Position numbers and translations under genes: made by a program. From NCBI GenBank assembly GCA_023667845.1, contig JAMPIU010000018.1, positions 1-55,738 on the forward strand: a stretch of DNA of 55,738 nucleotides, in the 5' to 3' direction. Positions 41,397 to 49,957 of the stretch are shown here, piece by piece. Numbering within the stretch: position 1 is the first letter of the stretch; the number at the start of each line of letters is the position of its first letter. Source of the DNA: Dehalobacter sp. Lineage in GTDB: Bacteria; Bacillota; Desulfitobacteriia; Desulfitobacteriales; Syntrophobotulaceae. Below the pieces are notes generated by a model that made no database searches, was not told where the DNA came from, and worked only from the letters and a program-made list of their open reading frames with translations.

Positions 41397-42401
41397 ATGA
41401 CAGATACAAAACCATTAGATTCTTTAGATTTCACCTTACTTCAACAGCTCACCCAGACTTTTGGTCCTTCGGGCCAAGAACACAACGTTGCGGCGCTGAT
41501 TTTAGACCAGACAAAAAATGATGCTGATACCGCTTATACGGATACGCTGGGTAATCTGATTGTCAGAAAAAAAGGTCCTGGGAAGAAGATTATGATTGCC
41601 TGCCATATGGATGAAGTCGGCATCATGGTGACCCATATCAATAAGCAGGGCTATCTGTACTTTGCACCGGTTGGCAGTTTGCGAGATCATGTTCTGCTCG
41701 CACAGCGCTTCGTTTTTGCCAACGGGGCAGTAGGTGTCGTCAGCCGTGAAGAGAAAAAGAAGCCGGATGAGAATTCACCGGAACGGCTGTTCCTCGATCT
41801 TGGAGTAACCAGTGAGCAAGAGGCCAGAACGATGGTTCGGGAAGGCGATATGGCCGTATTTTCCGGAACCTATCAGGAGACCAAAGACTGTGTAATCTCC
41901 AAAGCGCTGGATAACCGGGTAGGCTGTTTTATTGCCTTGGAAGTATTGAAAAGAGTCAGCAGCCAAGATGACTTGTACTTTGTGTTTACTGCCCAGGAAG
42001 AAGTGGGCGCGCGCGGAGCAAAAACAGCCGCCTACGCGCTGGAACCGGATCTCGCTTTGAATATCGATACGACGTTCAGTTTTGATATGCCCAGGGAATA
42101 CGGGGTGCCGCGGACTTCTCTGAATAAAGGTATCGCGATTAAAGTGATGGACAGATCAATCGTCGTATCTCCCCAAATTAAAAACTGGATGGCTGAAATC
42201 GCCGAACAGCACGAGATACTCTATCAATGGGAAATCATTACGAACGGAGGCACCGATTCCGGCCCGGTTCACCTGACCAAAGGCGGGATTCCTACCGGGG
42301 GCCTGGCTGTTCCAGTCCGGCATCTGCATACGCCAGGTGAAATTGCGTCTAAAAACGATATGAGATCCGGTATATCGCTGTTGCTTGCCTTACTTGCATA
42401 A
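41397..42401 (+). CDS. M42 family aminopeptidase, paralogue 3
   Basis: The 334-residue third M42 peptidase has CHMDEVGIMVTHI, EEVGARGAKTA and NIDTTFSFDMPRE in place of the VDVTHA/VEATRA segment of its sisters, and NGGTDSGPVHLTKGGIPT near the end. TAGGAGG at 41384-41390 fixes ATG 41397; an upstream frame extension runs into the repeat and is discounted. All three paralogues probably originated by tandem duplication followed by divergence. Confidence 0.92.
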   Translation: MTDTKPLDSLDFTLLQQLTQTFGPSGQEHNVAALILDQTKNDADTAYTDTLGNLIVRKKGPGKKIMIACHMDEVGIMVTHINKQGYLYFAPVGSLRDHVLLAQRFVFANGAVGVVSREEKKKPDENSPERLFLDLGVTSEQEARTMVREGDMAVFSGTYQETKDCVISKALDNRVGCFIALEVLKRVSSQDDLYFVFTAQEEVGARGAKTAAYALEPDLALNIDTTFSFDMPREYGVPRTSLNKGIAIKVMDRSIVVSPQIKNWMAEIAEQHEILYQWEIITNGGTDSGPVHLTKGGIPTGGLAVPVRHLHTPGEIASKNDMRSGISLLLALLA

Positions 42402-42418
42402 GAGAGAGTAGGAATAAC

Positions 42419-43168
42419 ATGAAAGATAAAATCAAACAAATCCTGAATCAGGTTCAGGACAGCCAGATTTCAATCGATGAAGGCTTGCAGCAGCTTGAGC
42501 AGATGTACAGCTGTGACATGGGCTATGCGCGTTTGGATACTCACCGTCAGTATCGTAAGGGTTTTCCGGAAGCAATCTTTTGTCCGGGCAAAACGACAAA
42601 CCAAATTGTTCAGATTGCCAAAAAACTGCACGAGGTTTCCGATCAGAACATACTCGCGACAAGGGCCGGCAGGGAAGTCTATGAGGCCGTCTGCCGGGAG
42701 ATCCCGTCAGCTGAGTTCAATGAAACCTCCCGCACGATTGTGATCAGAAAAGGGGTTCAAAGGTCTGTTGGCAATATCCTGGTTGTGAGTGCAGGTACTT
42801 CAGATCTGCCGGTTGCCGAAGAAGCAGCTGTAACCGCGGAAGCTATGGGCAATAAGGTCGAACGCATGTATGATACAGGCGTAGCAGGTCTTCACCGACT
42901 ATTGTCCCAGTCGGAGCGGCTGCAGCAGGCCAAGGTGCTGATTGTTGTCGCAGGAATGGACGGCGTGCTGCCAAGTGTTGTCGGTGGACTGGCCGCCAGT
43001 CCGGTCGTCGCGGTCCCAACAAGTGTCGGTTATGGCGCGAATTTTGGCGGACTCGCCCCTTTGCTTACCATGCTGAACAGCTGCTCGGAAGGAATCGGCG
43101 TTGTTAATATTGACAACGGGTTTGGAGCCGGGTATCTGGCTTCGCTGATTAATCAGGCGGGAATATAA
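42419..43168 (+). CDS. larB: Nickel-pincer cofactor biosynthesis protein LarB
   Basis: The 249-residue protein is the pyridinium-3-biscarboxylate synthase of the LarA cofactor pathway, which carboxylates and hydrolyses nicotinic acid adenine dinucleotide. The C-terminal half is AIR-carboxylase-like, with VSAGTSDLPVAEEAAVTAE and a GMDGVLPSVVGGLAASPVVAVPTSVGYG stretch (given in part). LarC and LarE, needed to finish the cofactor, and the LarA racemase are not in this window. The gene starts 17 bp after M42 paralogue 3. Confidence 0.93.
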   Translation: MKDKIKQILNQVQDSQISIDEGLQQLEQMYSCDMGYARLDTHRQYRKGFPEAIFCPGKTTNQIVQIAKKLHEVSDQNILATRAGREVYEAVCREIPSAEFNETSRTIVIRKGVQRSVGNILVVSAGTSDLPVAEEAAVTAEAMGNKVERMYDTGVAGLHRLLSQSERLQQAKVLIVVAGMDGVLPSVVGGLAASPVVAVPTSVGYGANFGGLAPLLTMLNSCSEGIGVVNIDNGFGAGYLASLINQAGI

Positions 43169-43245
43169 CGAGGCCTAAAAATTAAAAGAATTTATTAATA
43201 ATTGTGATTAATCTTAGTTTTAAATGGAGGAAAGGAGGGGGAATC

Positions 43246-43971
43246 ATGGGAAGCAGCGAAATGGATATTCTGTTATTCTTTACAATCTATTCTTTTTTAG
43301 GCTGGATGCTGGAATCGGGGTTTGCCTGCATCGTCCATAGAAGATTTGTCAATAGGGGCTTTTTAGCCGGATTCTTTTGCCCGCTTTATGGTTTCAGCGC
43401 TGTTTTAGTGCTTCTTTCTTCTGAATGGGCGAGTTCCGTCTTTGAAAACTCACCGGCCGTAGTACTGATCAGTATTTTGGTGGCTGTCCTGGTTGTTACC
43501 GGATTGGAATATCTGACAGGGTTTCTTCTGGAAAAAATATTTCGCTACAAATGGTGGGACTACAGCAACAAAATCGCCAATCTAAAGGGGTATATCTGTC
43601 TGGAATATTCTGTACTTTGGGGTTTACTGGCCTTTGTGCTGCTCCAGTATGTTCATCCGGTCATTTCTGCAAGGGTATTCTTGATACCTGCAGAAGTCAA
43701 GGCGTATCTGGTCATTGCGTTTGTTGTCTACTTCTTTGCAGATACGGTGAAATCTGTCGGCGATGCGCTGAATCTCAGGGAAGTCATTTTGAATTATGCC
43801 AATATCCCCGTAAACAAATATCGAGAAAATGTATTGAAATACAAACGGTTTTTCCTGGCTTTTCCACGCCTGATGGTTTTGAATGCAGGTATCATTAACC
43901 GTGATGTAAGGAGCATCCTGAATGAAAGGCTTAACAAAATTAAGGTCGAACTTAAAAACAGATTCCTGTGA
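43246..43971 (+). CDS. CmpB-like (PF06541) membrane protein
   Basis: The 241-residue protein of the 'putative ABC-transporter type IV' family has five predicted helices (about 8-30, 42-60, 70-95, 115-140 and 150-175) and the family start FTIYSFLGWMLESG. No ABC ATPase accompanies it, so the transporter name is probably misleading. Function is unknown. AAAGGAGGGGG at 43231-43241 is followed by ATG 43246. Its 3' end overlaps the next gene by 50 nt. Confidence 0.85.
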   Translation: MGSSEMDILLFFTIYSFLGWMLESGFACIVHRRFVNRGFLAGFFCPLYGFSAVLVLLSSEWASSVFENSPAVVLISILVAVLVVTGLEYLTGFLLEKIFRYKWWDYSNKIANLKGYICLEYSVLWGLLAFVLLQYVHPVISARVFLIPAEVKAYLVIAFVVYFFADTVKSVGDALNLREVILNYANIPVNKYRENVLKYKRFFLAFPRLMVLNAGIINRDVRSILNERLNKIKVELKNRFL

Positions 43972-44455
43972 TTTTGAAGAATACCGGGACTGTATTCAGG
44001 AATTGATTAATAACGAAAAACTGTATGTCATGGAGAAGTATATTCATCATAAGCATGTCACCTGTCTGGAACACAGCTTTTCCGTTTCCTACACCAGTTT
44101 TATTCTTTGCCATAGACTGGGGCTCGACTTCCGGTCTGCGGCGCGAGGCGGACTTCTGCATGACTTTTTTCTGTATGACTGGCATACGACGAAACCGAAG
44201 AAGGGGTTGCATGGATTTACGCATCCGTCAGCTGCCCTGGAAAATGCCGGCAAGTATTTTATTTTGAATGAGGTGGAAAAGGACATTATTGTCAAGCATA
44301 TGTGGCCCTTAACTGTGAAACCGCCGCGCTATACGGAATCGTTTGTTGTCGCCTTCGCAGATAAATACTGCGCACTGTTTGAAATCGTTATTCCAAAATC
44401 GGCGATAGCAAGGAAGGATCATTTAAAAACGCTGATGATCAGCAACCATAATTAG
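43922..44455 (+). CDS. HD-domain protein overlapping the CmpB-like gene
   Basis: The 177-residue protein has an HD fold with H...HSFSVSYTSF, LLHDFFLYDWH giving the HD pair, and GFTHPSAALENA. Similar clostridial proteins regularly follow PF06541 genes. It starts at ATG 43922, 50 nt inside the previous gene, with GTAAGGAGC correctly spaced upstream. Such overlap suggests tight translational coupling. Substrate unknown. Confidence 0.85.
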   Translation: MKGLTKLRSNLKTDSCDFEEYRDCIQELINNEKLYVMEKYIHHKHVTCLEHSFSVSYTSFILCHRLGLDFRSAARGGLLHDFFLYDWHTTKPKKGLHGFTHPSAALENAGKYFILNEVEKDIIVKHMWPLTVKPPRYTESFVVAFADKYCALFEIVIPKSAIARKDHLKTLMISNHN

Positions 44456-44467
44456 AAAGAAAATGAT

Positions 44468-44507
44468 AAACCAGGATAGTATCTCATTAGGCTATCCTGG
44501 TTTTTTT
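44468..44507 (+). terminator. Terminator after HD gene
   Basis: A perfect 12-bp stem (44468-44479 with 44492-44503) with a 12-nt loop is followed by a run of T's. Confidence 0.92.
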
Positions 44508-44673
44508 ATGCAGTAATCCTTGAAATTTCCTGAAAGATTTGTTTTTTTCTGGGGACGCTATGTTCATATGCAAATTTTCAAAACAAAAATGTGCGAATTA
44601 ACATTTTGAAGCAGGAATATGTTCATTTACACGGAATATATATGTTTAAATAAACATTTGGAGGATGATATTT

Positions 44674-45684
44674 ATGTCCATTAAAGTAGCAATCAATGGT
44701 TTTGGCAGAATCGGAAGGCTTTGTATGAGAGCTTTCCTTGAATCTTCAGGGGATTTGGAAGTCGTTGCAGTGAATGATCTTGGCAAAGCAGATATGCTGG
44801 CGCATTTGCTGAAATACGATTCTACCCACGGTACACTGCCTTACGATGTTATCGTCGAAGCTGGTGTGATGAAGGTCAAAGGAAGCACCATCAAACTTCT
44901 GGCCGAAAAAAACCCGGAAGAGCTGCCCTGGAAAGAAATGGGCATCGATGTCGTGATTGAATCGACCGGAAGATTCGTGGACAGGGAAGGCGCAGGTAAA
45001 CACCTGAAAGCAGGGGCTAAAAAGGTTGTTATTTCGGCACCCGGTAAAGATGAAGATATCACGATTGTGATGGGTGTCAATGACGATAAATATGATCCGG
45101 CCAAACATCATATCATTTCCAATGCTTCCTGTACCACCAACTGCCTGGCTCCTGTTGCGAAAGTGATTATGAAAGAATTTGGCATCGAGCAGGGAATGAT
45201 GACAACAACGCACTCCGTAACCAATGACCAGAGAATTTTAGACTTTGAGCATTCCGACTGGCGCAGAGCCAGAGCTGCATTCCAATCAATGATCCCGACA
45301 ACCACGGGAGCGGCAAAAGCCGTGGCCCTTGTTTTGCCAGAACTCAAAGGAAAGCTGAATGGTCTGGCAGTAAGAGTCCCGACACCGAATGTGTCTTTGG
45401 TCGATTTTGTTGTGAATGTCAGCAAAGTTACGACGAAGGAAGAAGTCAATGCCAAGCTTAAACAGGCTGCAGAAGGTGAGCTTAAAGGAATCCTTTCCTA
45501 TAACGAACTGCCCCTTGTTTCGAGCGATTATAACGGCAATAACGCCAGTTCCATCGTTGACGGACTGTCCACAATGGTTATTGGGGATAAGATGGTCAAA
45601 GTCCTGGCCTGGTATGACAATGAATCAGGCTATTCGAACAGGGTTATTGATGTGATCAAAATGATGGCTGCTCGCGGGTTTTAA
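44674..45684 (+). CDS. gap: Glyceraldehyde-3-phosphate dehydrogenase, type I
   Basis: The 336-residue NAD-dependent glycolytic enzyme has the dinucleotide-binding [10 protein letters not shown], the catalytic C153 in [23 protein letters not shown] and the C-terminal [15 protein letters not shown] 44674 is placed by GGAGG at 44660-44664 with 9 nt spacing; the ATG at 44665 would abut that site. A 7-2-7 inverted repeat at 44642-44657 precedes the ribosome site and might be an operator. Pyruvate kinase follows, so lower glycolysis genes are grouped here. Confidence 0.97.
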   Translation: MSIKVAINGFGRIGRLCMRAFLESSGDLEVVAVNDLGKADMLAHLLKYDSTHGTLPYDVIVEAGVMKVKGSTIKLLAEKNPEELPWKEMGIDVVIESTGRFVDREGAGKHLKAGAKKVVISAPGKDEDITIVMGVNDDKYDPAKHHIISNASCTTNCLAPVAKVIMKEFGIEQGMMTTTHSVTNDQRILDFEHSDWRRARAAFQSMIPTTTGAAKAVALVLPELKGKLNGLAVRVPTPNVSLVDFVVNVSKVTTKEEVNAKLKQAAEGELKGILSYNELPLVSSDYNGNNASSIVDGLSTMVIGDKMVKVLAWYDNESGYSNRVIDVIKMMAARGF

Positions 45685-45717
45685 TTAATATCTTGGGTAA
45701 ATAACATTTAGTCTTTT
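45685..45717. other. Spacer and left flank of copy D
   Basis: AATATCTTG and AATAACATT in this stretch also occur in the left flank of copy B, so homology begins before the core of the repeat. Confidence 0.5.
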
Positions 45718-45900
45718 AGTATCTCGGGCCTGTCTGCATGCCACAATTCCGCTTCCAGCCGTTGTGCCCTCCTTGACACGTCGCTCCTTGCCATCCTTGG
45801 CATCGCGACATTAGGCCATCCGTGGCCGTCAAAAGGCTGCGCTACGCGTCCTGCTTCGCTTGACGCTGGAATTGTGGCACGCAGACAAAATCTGGAGTAA
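45718..45900 (+). repeat. Dispersed palindromic element, copy D (longest)
   Basis: The core is 45732-45886, with the left flank TTAGTATCTCGGGC shared with copy B and the right flank TCTGGAGTAA shared with copy A. The interior can form CAGCC (45756-45760) with GGCTG (45835-45839), then TTGAC (45773-45777) with GTCAA (45828-45832). These enclose two hairpins: GTCGC/GCGAC over TGCCA-TCCT-TGGCA, and GGCCA-TCCG-TGGCC (45814-45827). No open frame is present. It lies between gap and pyk. Confidence 0.88.
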
Positions 45901-45985
45901 TGTAGATGAATCTTTGCACGCTAGTTTATTTTTCGTAGGTTAATTAAGTATGTCGTGCTAGCTGAATTCTTCGAGAGAGGGCGAT

Positions 45986-47716
45986 ATGATGCGAAGAACC
46001 AAGATTGTTTGTACGATCGGTCCCGCCAGTGAGCATCCGGATAAGATCAGACAGCTGATTCAGGCCGGCATGAATGTGGCCAGACTTAATTTTTCTCATG
46101 GCAGTCATGAGGCGCATGGAAAAACAATTGTGAACCTCAGGGCTGCTGCAGAACAAACCGGTGTTAATCTGGGGATCCTGCTGGATACCAAAGGTCCGGA
46201 GATTCGTACAGGCTTGGTTCCTGAGCAAGGGGTTCATCTGGAAAACGGAAGCAGCTTTATGCTTGATCAGGATGAAAGCCTCGGTTCTGCGGAGCGGGTC
46301 TTTGTGACCTATCCGGATCTCTGGACCGAGGTTGTGCCCGGAAATCATATTCTGCTGAGTGACGGGCTGCTTGACCTGGAAGTCACCTCAGCTGCAAATG
46401 GACAAATCACGACGATCGTCAGGAACGGGGGCCTGCTAAAATCCCAAAAAGGGGTCAATGTTCCCGGCGTCAGCATTCAGCTGCCGGCCCTCACGCTGAA
46501 AGATATCGAAGATATTCAGTTCGGGCTGCGAAACGGGATTGATTTTATCGCGGCTTCCTTTACCCGCAAGGCTTCAGATATTCTGGAAGTGCGGAAAGTC
46601 GTCGAGGAAGCGAACGCTGCGGTAAAGATTATCGCCAAGATCGAAAGTCATGAAGGTATACGTAATATCGACAGTATTTTGGAAGTTGCCGACGGTATTA
46701 TGGTAGCCCGGGGAGACCTTGGCGTAGAAATCCCGGTGGAAGAAGTCCCAATTTATCAAAAAGAGATTATTTGCAAATGCAATGCGTTAGGCAAAACAGT
46801 CATCGTAGCGACGCAGATGCTGGAATCGATGACGCATCAGCCGCGTCCGACCAGAGCAGAAGCAAGTGATGTCGCCAATGCCATTTTAGACGGCACGGAC
46901 GCGATCATGCTCTCTGGTGAGACTGCAGCCGGTGAATTTCCGGTCGAAGCGGTACAGACAATGGATAAAATAGCGCACAAGGCTGAAGGGATATTTTTTA
47001 AGACCAGTGCCCCGTTGGAAAAAGGACGCAATATTGCCGACGCGATCGGTCATGCCAGTTATACCATAGCAGCGGATCTGAACGCGGCCGCAATCATTAC
47101 GCCGACCCAATCCGGCAAAACAGCCAGAATGATTTCCCGTTACCGGCCGAAGTCTCTGATCATCGCAACAACGCCTTATCCCGAAGTAGCGAGAAGCCTG
47201 ACCCTCAGCTGGGGTGTTCATACCATCATTGTCTCGGAAAGTACAGGAACGGACCAACTGCTTTCCGTTGCCGTGACAAGATCTTTGGATCAGAAATTGA
47301 TTCAAACCGGCGATGTTGTGGTGCTGACTGCGGGTGTCCCAGTCGGCAAAGTTGGCACGACCAATCTGATCAAAGTCCAGGTGGTCGGGAATGTGCTGGC
47401 AAGAGGTACCGGGATCGGACGAAGAGCTTATTCGGGGAAAGCAAGCAAAGTTAGCGATCCGGAGAAATTCAGCCAAGGAGATATTCTTATAGCCCCTTTC
47501 ACGGATGCCGAGCAGCTTCCGGTTATGGCGAAAGCCGGTGCAGTTGTGATTGAACGCGGAGGACTGACTTCACATGCGGCTATTGTCGCTTTGGAATATG
47601 GGATTCCGGCAATCGTCGGAGCGGATGACGCTGTACAGAAGATTCAGGAAGGTGTTTTAATTACTGTAGACGCATTGTCCGGTGTTGTCTATGAGGGTTC
47701 TGTTGCAATACTATAA
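45986..47716 (+). CDS. pyk: Pyruvate kinase with C-terminal PEP-utiliser domain
   Basis: The 576-residue enzyme has the pyruvate kinase barrel and B domain with MNVARLNFSHG, LDTKGPEIRTG and ATQMLESMTHQPRPTRAE, and the C-terminal allosteric domain. An extra 100-residue PEP-utiliser swivelling-like module (FSQGDILIAPFT...AKAGAVVIERGGLTSHA) carries a His in the position phosphorylated in PPDK. This extension is usual in Firmicute PykA. GAGAGGG precedes the two adjacent ATGs at 45986 and 45989. Confidence 0.96.
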   Translation: MMRRTKIVCTIGPASEHPDKIRQLIQAGMNVARLNFSHGSHEAHGKTIVNLRAAAEQTGVNLGILLDTKGPEIRTGLVPEQGVHLENGSSFMLDQDESLGSAERVFVTYPDLWTEVVPGNHILLSDGLLDLEVTSAANGQITTIVRNGGLLKSQKGVNVPGVSIQLPALTLKDIEDIQFGLRNGIDFIAASFTRKASDILEVRKVVEEANAAVKIIAKIESHEGIRNIDSILEVADGIMVARGDLGVEIPVEEVPIYQKEIICKCNALGKTVIVATQMLESMTHQPRPTRAEASDVANAILDGTDAIMLSGETAAGEFPVEAVQTMDKIAHKAEGIFFKTSAPLEKGRNIADAIGHASYTIAADLNAAAIITPTQSGKTARMISRYRPKSLIIATTPYPEVARSLTLSWGVHTIIVSESTGTDQLLSVAVTRSLDQKLIQTGDVVVLTAGVPVGKVGTTNLIKVQVVGNVLARGTGIGRRAYSGKASKVSDPEKFSQGDILIAPFTDAEQLPVMAKAGAVVIERGGLTSHAAIVALEYGIPAIVGADDAVQKIQEGVLITVDALSGVVYEGSVAIL

Positions 47717-47814
47717 ATAAAGAACTGACCTGACAGATCTAGTATCTGTTAAACTTAAATTAACTTCAACGTGACAATAGCATAAAATGCAGATGTAAAG
47801 CTGGAGGTGGGTAG

Positions 47815-48591
47815 TTGACAGCAGGCAGACAGGAAAAAATCAGATATTTGCTCCAAAAACACGGGCATTTGACGGTAGCAGAACTGGCTGCTGAGTTTAA
47901 TGTTTCCGAAATGACCATACGCCGTGATCTTAAACAACTTGCTTTGATGGGCTTGATTCAGCGGGAACACGGCAAAGCCGTTTATCCTCAAAACCCTCAA
48001 ATTAAGAATACCGTCTTTACTACCCGGATCGGCGAAGCCCAAAGTGAAAAGCTTAGCATTGGCCGAGCAGCTGCTGGTCTGATTAATGAAGGAGAATCCG
48101 TGATTCTGGATTCCGGAACGACGACGCTGGCGATTGCGCTCGCCCTTGACATAAAATGCACGGTTGTAACGAATTCCCTTGCCGTTGCCGAAATTCTCAG
48201 TATGCGTGAAGATATCACGACTGTCCTAACAGGCGGAGAAGTGCAAAGCACGACCTATTCGCTGCTGGGTCCGATGACCAGGGAAAATCTGGATGGTTTC
48301 TACGCGGACAAACTGTTTCTGTCGGCGACAGGCATCAGCACGGAAAAAGGTCTTTCGACATCGAGCATGATCGAATCCGAAGTCAAACAGGCCATGATTA
48401 CTTCGGCCAGGGAAGTTATTCTTGTCGCTCACAGCGCGAAACTCGGTCATATTCTCTACCATACGTTTGCCAAATGGGAAAAGGTGAATAAGTTTATCAC
48501 CGATGCCGGGGCCTCTCCGGAACAAATTGATAAAATTAAGCAATACGGTGTAGAAGTCATTATTGTTTCTCCTAAAGTATTGCTTCCATAA
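47815..48591 (+). CDS. DeoR-family transcriptional regulator
   Basis: The 258-residue repressor has an N-terminal winged helix (about 5-58; LTVAELAAEFNVSEMTIRRDL) and a DeoR sugar-phosphate sensor domain with DSGTTTLAIA, TNSLAVAEIL and the KLGHILYHTF Lys-containing segment. Regulators of this type respond to phosphorylated sugars; given gap and pyk upstream, a role in central carbon control is plausible. The start is TTG 47815 with GGAGGTGG at 47803-47810. Confidence 0.9.
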   Translation: MTAGRQEKIRYLLQKHGHLTVAELAAEFNVSEMTIRRDLKQLALMGLIQREHGKAVYPQNPQIKNTVFTTRIGEAQSEKLSIGRAAAGLINEGESVILDSGTTTLAIALALDIKCTVVTNSLAVAEILSMREDITTVLTGGEVQSTTYSLLGPMTRENLDGFYADKLFLSATGISTEKGLSTSSMIESEVKQAMITSAREVILVAHSAKLGHILYHTFAKWEKVNKFITDAGASPEQIDKIKQYGVEVIIVSPKVLLP

Positions 48592-48645
48592 TTCAGCCTT
48601 ACCGTTCTTTACACGTTGGCACCGGAAATTGCTTACGGTAATATA

Positions 48646-48676
48646 AAATGATTGCCCATTGCAGTCATTTTTTTTT
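48646..48676 (+). terminator. Terminator after DeoR gene
   Basis: A 10-bp stem (48646-48655 with 48661-48670) with one T-G pair and a 5-nt loop is followed by a T run. Confidence 0.8.
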
Positions 48677-48746
48677 ATAAGCCAGAAGGGAACTTGTCCT
48701 TCGTTGTAGAAAATTATATAGCAGTTCAGAATTCGGGAGGAAATTA

Positions 48747-49832
48747 ATGAATCAGCCACAATTCTTTGCAGGACAAAAACTTAATTTTACGACAAACTCC
48801 GAATTATTTCACGACATCTATACTGCAGAAATAAAGAATGTATTCCCTGACCGCTTGGAATTGGCAATCACTTTACATAAAGGTTATCTGCTGCTGATCC
48901 CGATTGGTACCGTGATACGCTGGCTGGTCTCCGATTCGAAAATCGTCCTTACATCCGAAGTGATTTCCCGGCAGCCCGCTCAGCAGAGTTGGTGCGTTAC
49001 GATTCCAACTGTCCAGAGACAGCAAAAAAAATCCAGAGTCATTGCGATCGGCAGCGGTAAGGGCGGAGTTGGTAAAACTTCACTCACCATCAATTTGAGT
49101 ATGGCTTTAAGCCAGCTTGGTAAAAGAGTTATCATCCTTGATGCCGATATTGGGATGGCCAATGTCGAATTATTGTTGAAATTGAATAATCCGCTGAACC
49201 TTACCCATGTCCTGAAAGGAGAGTGCACCTTAAAGGACATTCTGACTCCCGGCCCGGGAGGAATTAAGCTTCTGCCGGGTTCAAGCGGCATTTCATCGTT
49301 AACAAATCTCAGTCCTCTTCAGTTTAACCGTATCATATCCGGATTTGCGGATCTGGAAGGTGAATGTGATATCTTTCTGATCGATACCGGAGCGGGTATT
49401 TCGGAAGTCGTACTTAAATTTTTGGAGGCGGCGGATGACCTGCTGCTGATTACCACCACAGAACCGCACGCGATGATGGATACATACGGACTGACCAAAG
49501 CGCTGGCGTACCGCAATTCGAATATCCGTCCTTACCTGGTGATCAATCGCTGTGAAGATGAAGCTGAAGCGATAAAGTGCTGTGAAACATTTAAGAAAGC
49601 TTCGTCCAAGTATCTCAAGTTGCAGCCGGAACTGCTTGGCTGGATTTATGATGACAAAAAAGTCACAAAATCCTTAAAGAGTCAAAACCCCTTATTTTTA
49701 TCCCAGCCTAATTCTGAATATGCAGTTAAGGTCCTCAGCATCGCCAAAACGCTTCTTGGGAAAAGAGTCACCCATGAAAGGTCCACGGGAATCTTGTCTT
49801 TTATCAATAAAATTAAAAGAAATTTTGCCTAG
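48747..49832 (+). CDS. FlhG/MinD-like ATPase with N-terminal PilZN-like domain
   Basis: The 361-residue protein has a C-terminal ParA/MinD ATPase (about 93-345) with deviant Walker A GKGGVGKTS at 104-112, DADIGMANVELLL, and IDTGAGIS, close to FlhG/YlxH, which counts or places flagella. The first 85 residues (GQKLNF..., LLLIPIGTVIRWLV) look like the PilZN/YcgR N-terminal beta domain, a fusion I do not recall as common. No flagellar genes are nearby. GGGAGG precedes ATG 48747. The ATPase call is firm; the N-terminal domain call is tentative. Confidence 0.82.
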   Translation: MNQPQFFAGQKLNFTTNSELFHDIYTAEIKNVFPDRLELAITLHKGYLLLIPIGTVIRWLVSDSKIVLTSEVISRQPAQQSWCVTIPTVQRQQKKSRVIAIGSGKGGVGKTSLTINLSMALSQLGKRVIILDADIGMANVELLLKLNNPLNLTHVLKGECTLKDILTPGPGGIKLLPGSSGISSLTNLSPLQFNRIISGFADLEGECDIFLIDTGAGISEVVLKFLEAADDLLLITTTEPHAMMDTYGLTKALAYRNSNIRPYLVINRCEDEAEAIKCCETFKKASSKYLKLQPELLGWIYDDKKVTKSLKSQNPLFLSQPNSEYAVKVLSIAKTLLGKRVTHERSTGILSFINKIKRNFA

Positions 49833-49957
49833 AATATAAGGAATTTCTCAAGGAATAAACGTGTGCGTCAATGAATTGGAAAATTCCTGTATTTTCTTAA
49901 GGCTTAATTAATGGTATCATATAGCAGTGTACGAATGACAAGCCAAGGGGGGCGAGA

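Noticed and set aside
44642-44657. Rex operator upstream of gap
   Set aside because: The 7-2-7 inverted repeat has the wrong spacing between TGTT and AACA half-sites for a Rex box.
24361-45886. TA target-site duplications around the dispersed elements
   Set aside because: TA flanks appear at copies B and C but not at A or D, so no consistent duplication can be claimed.
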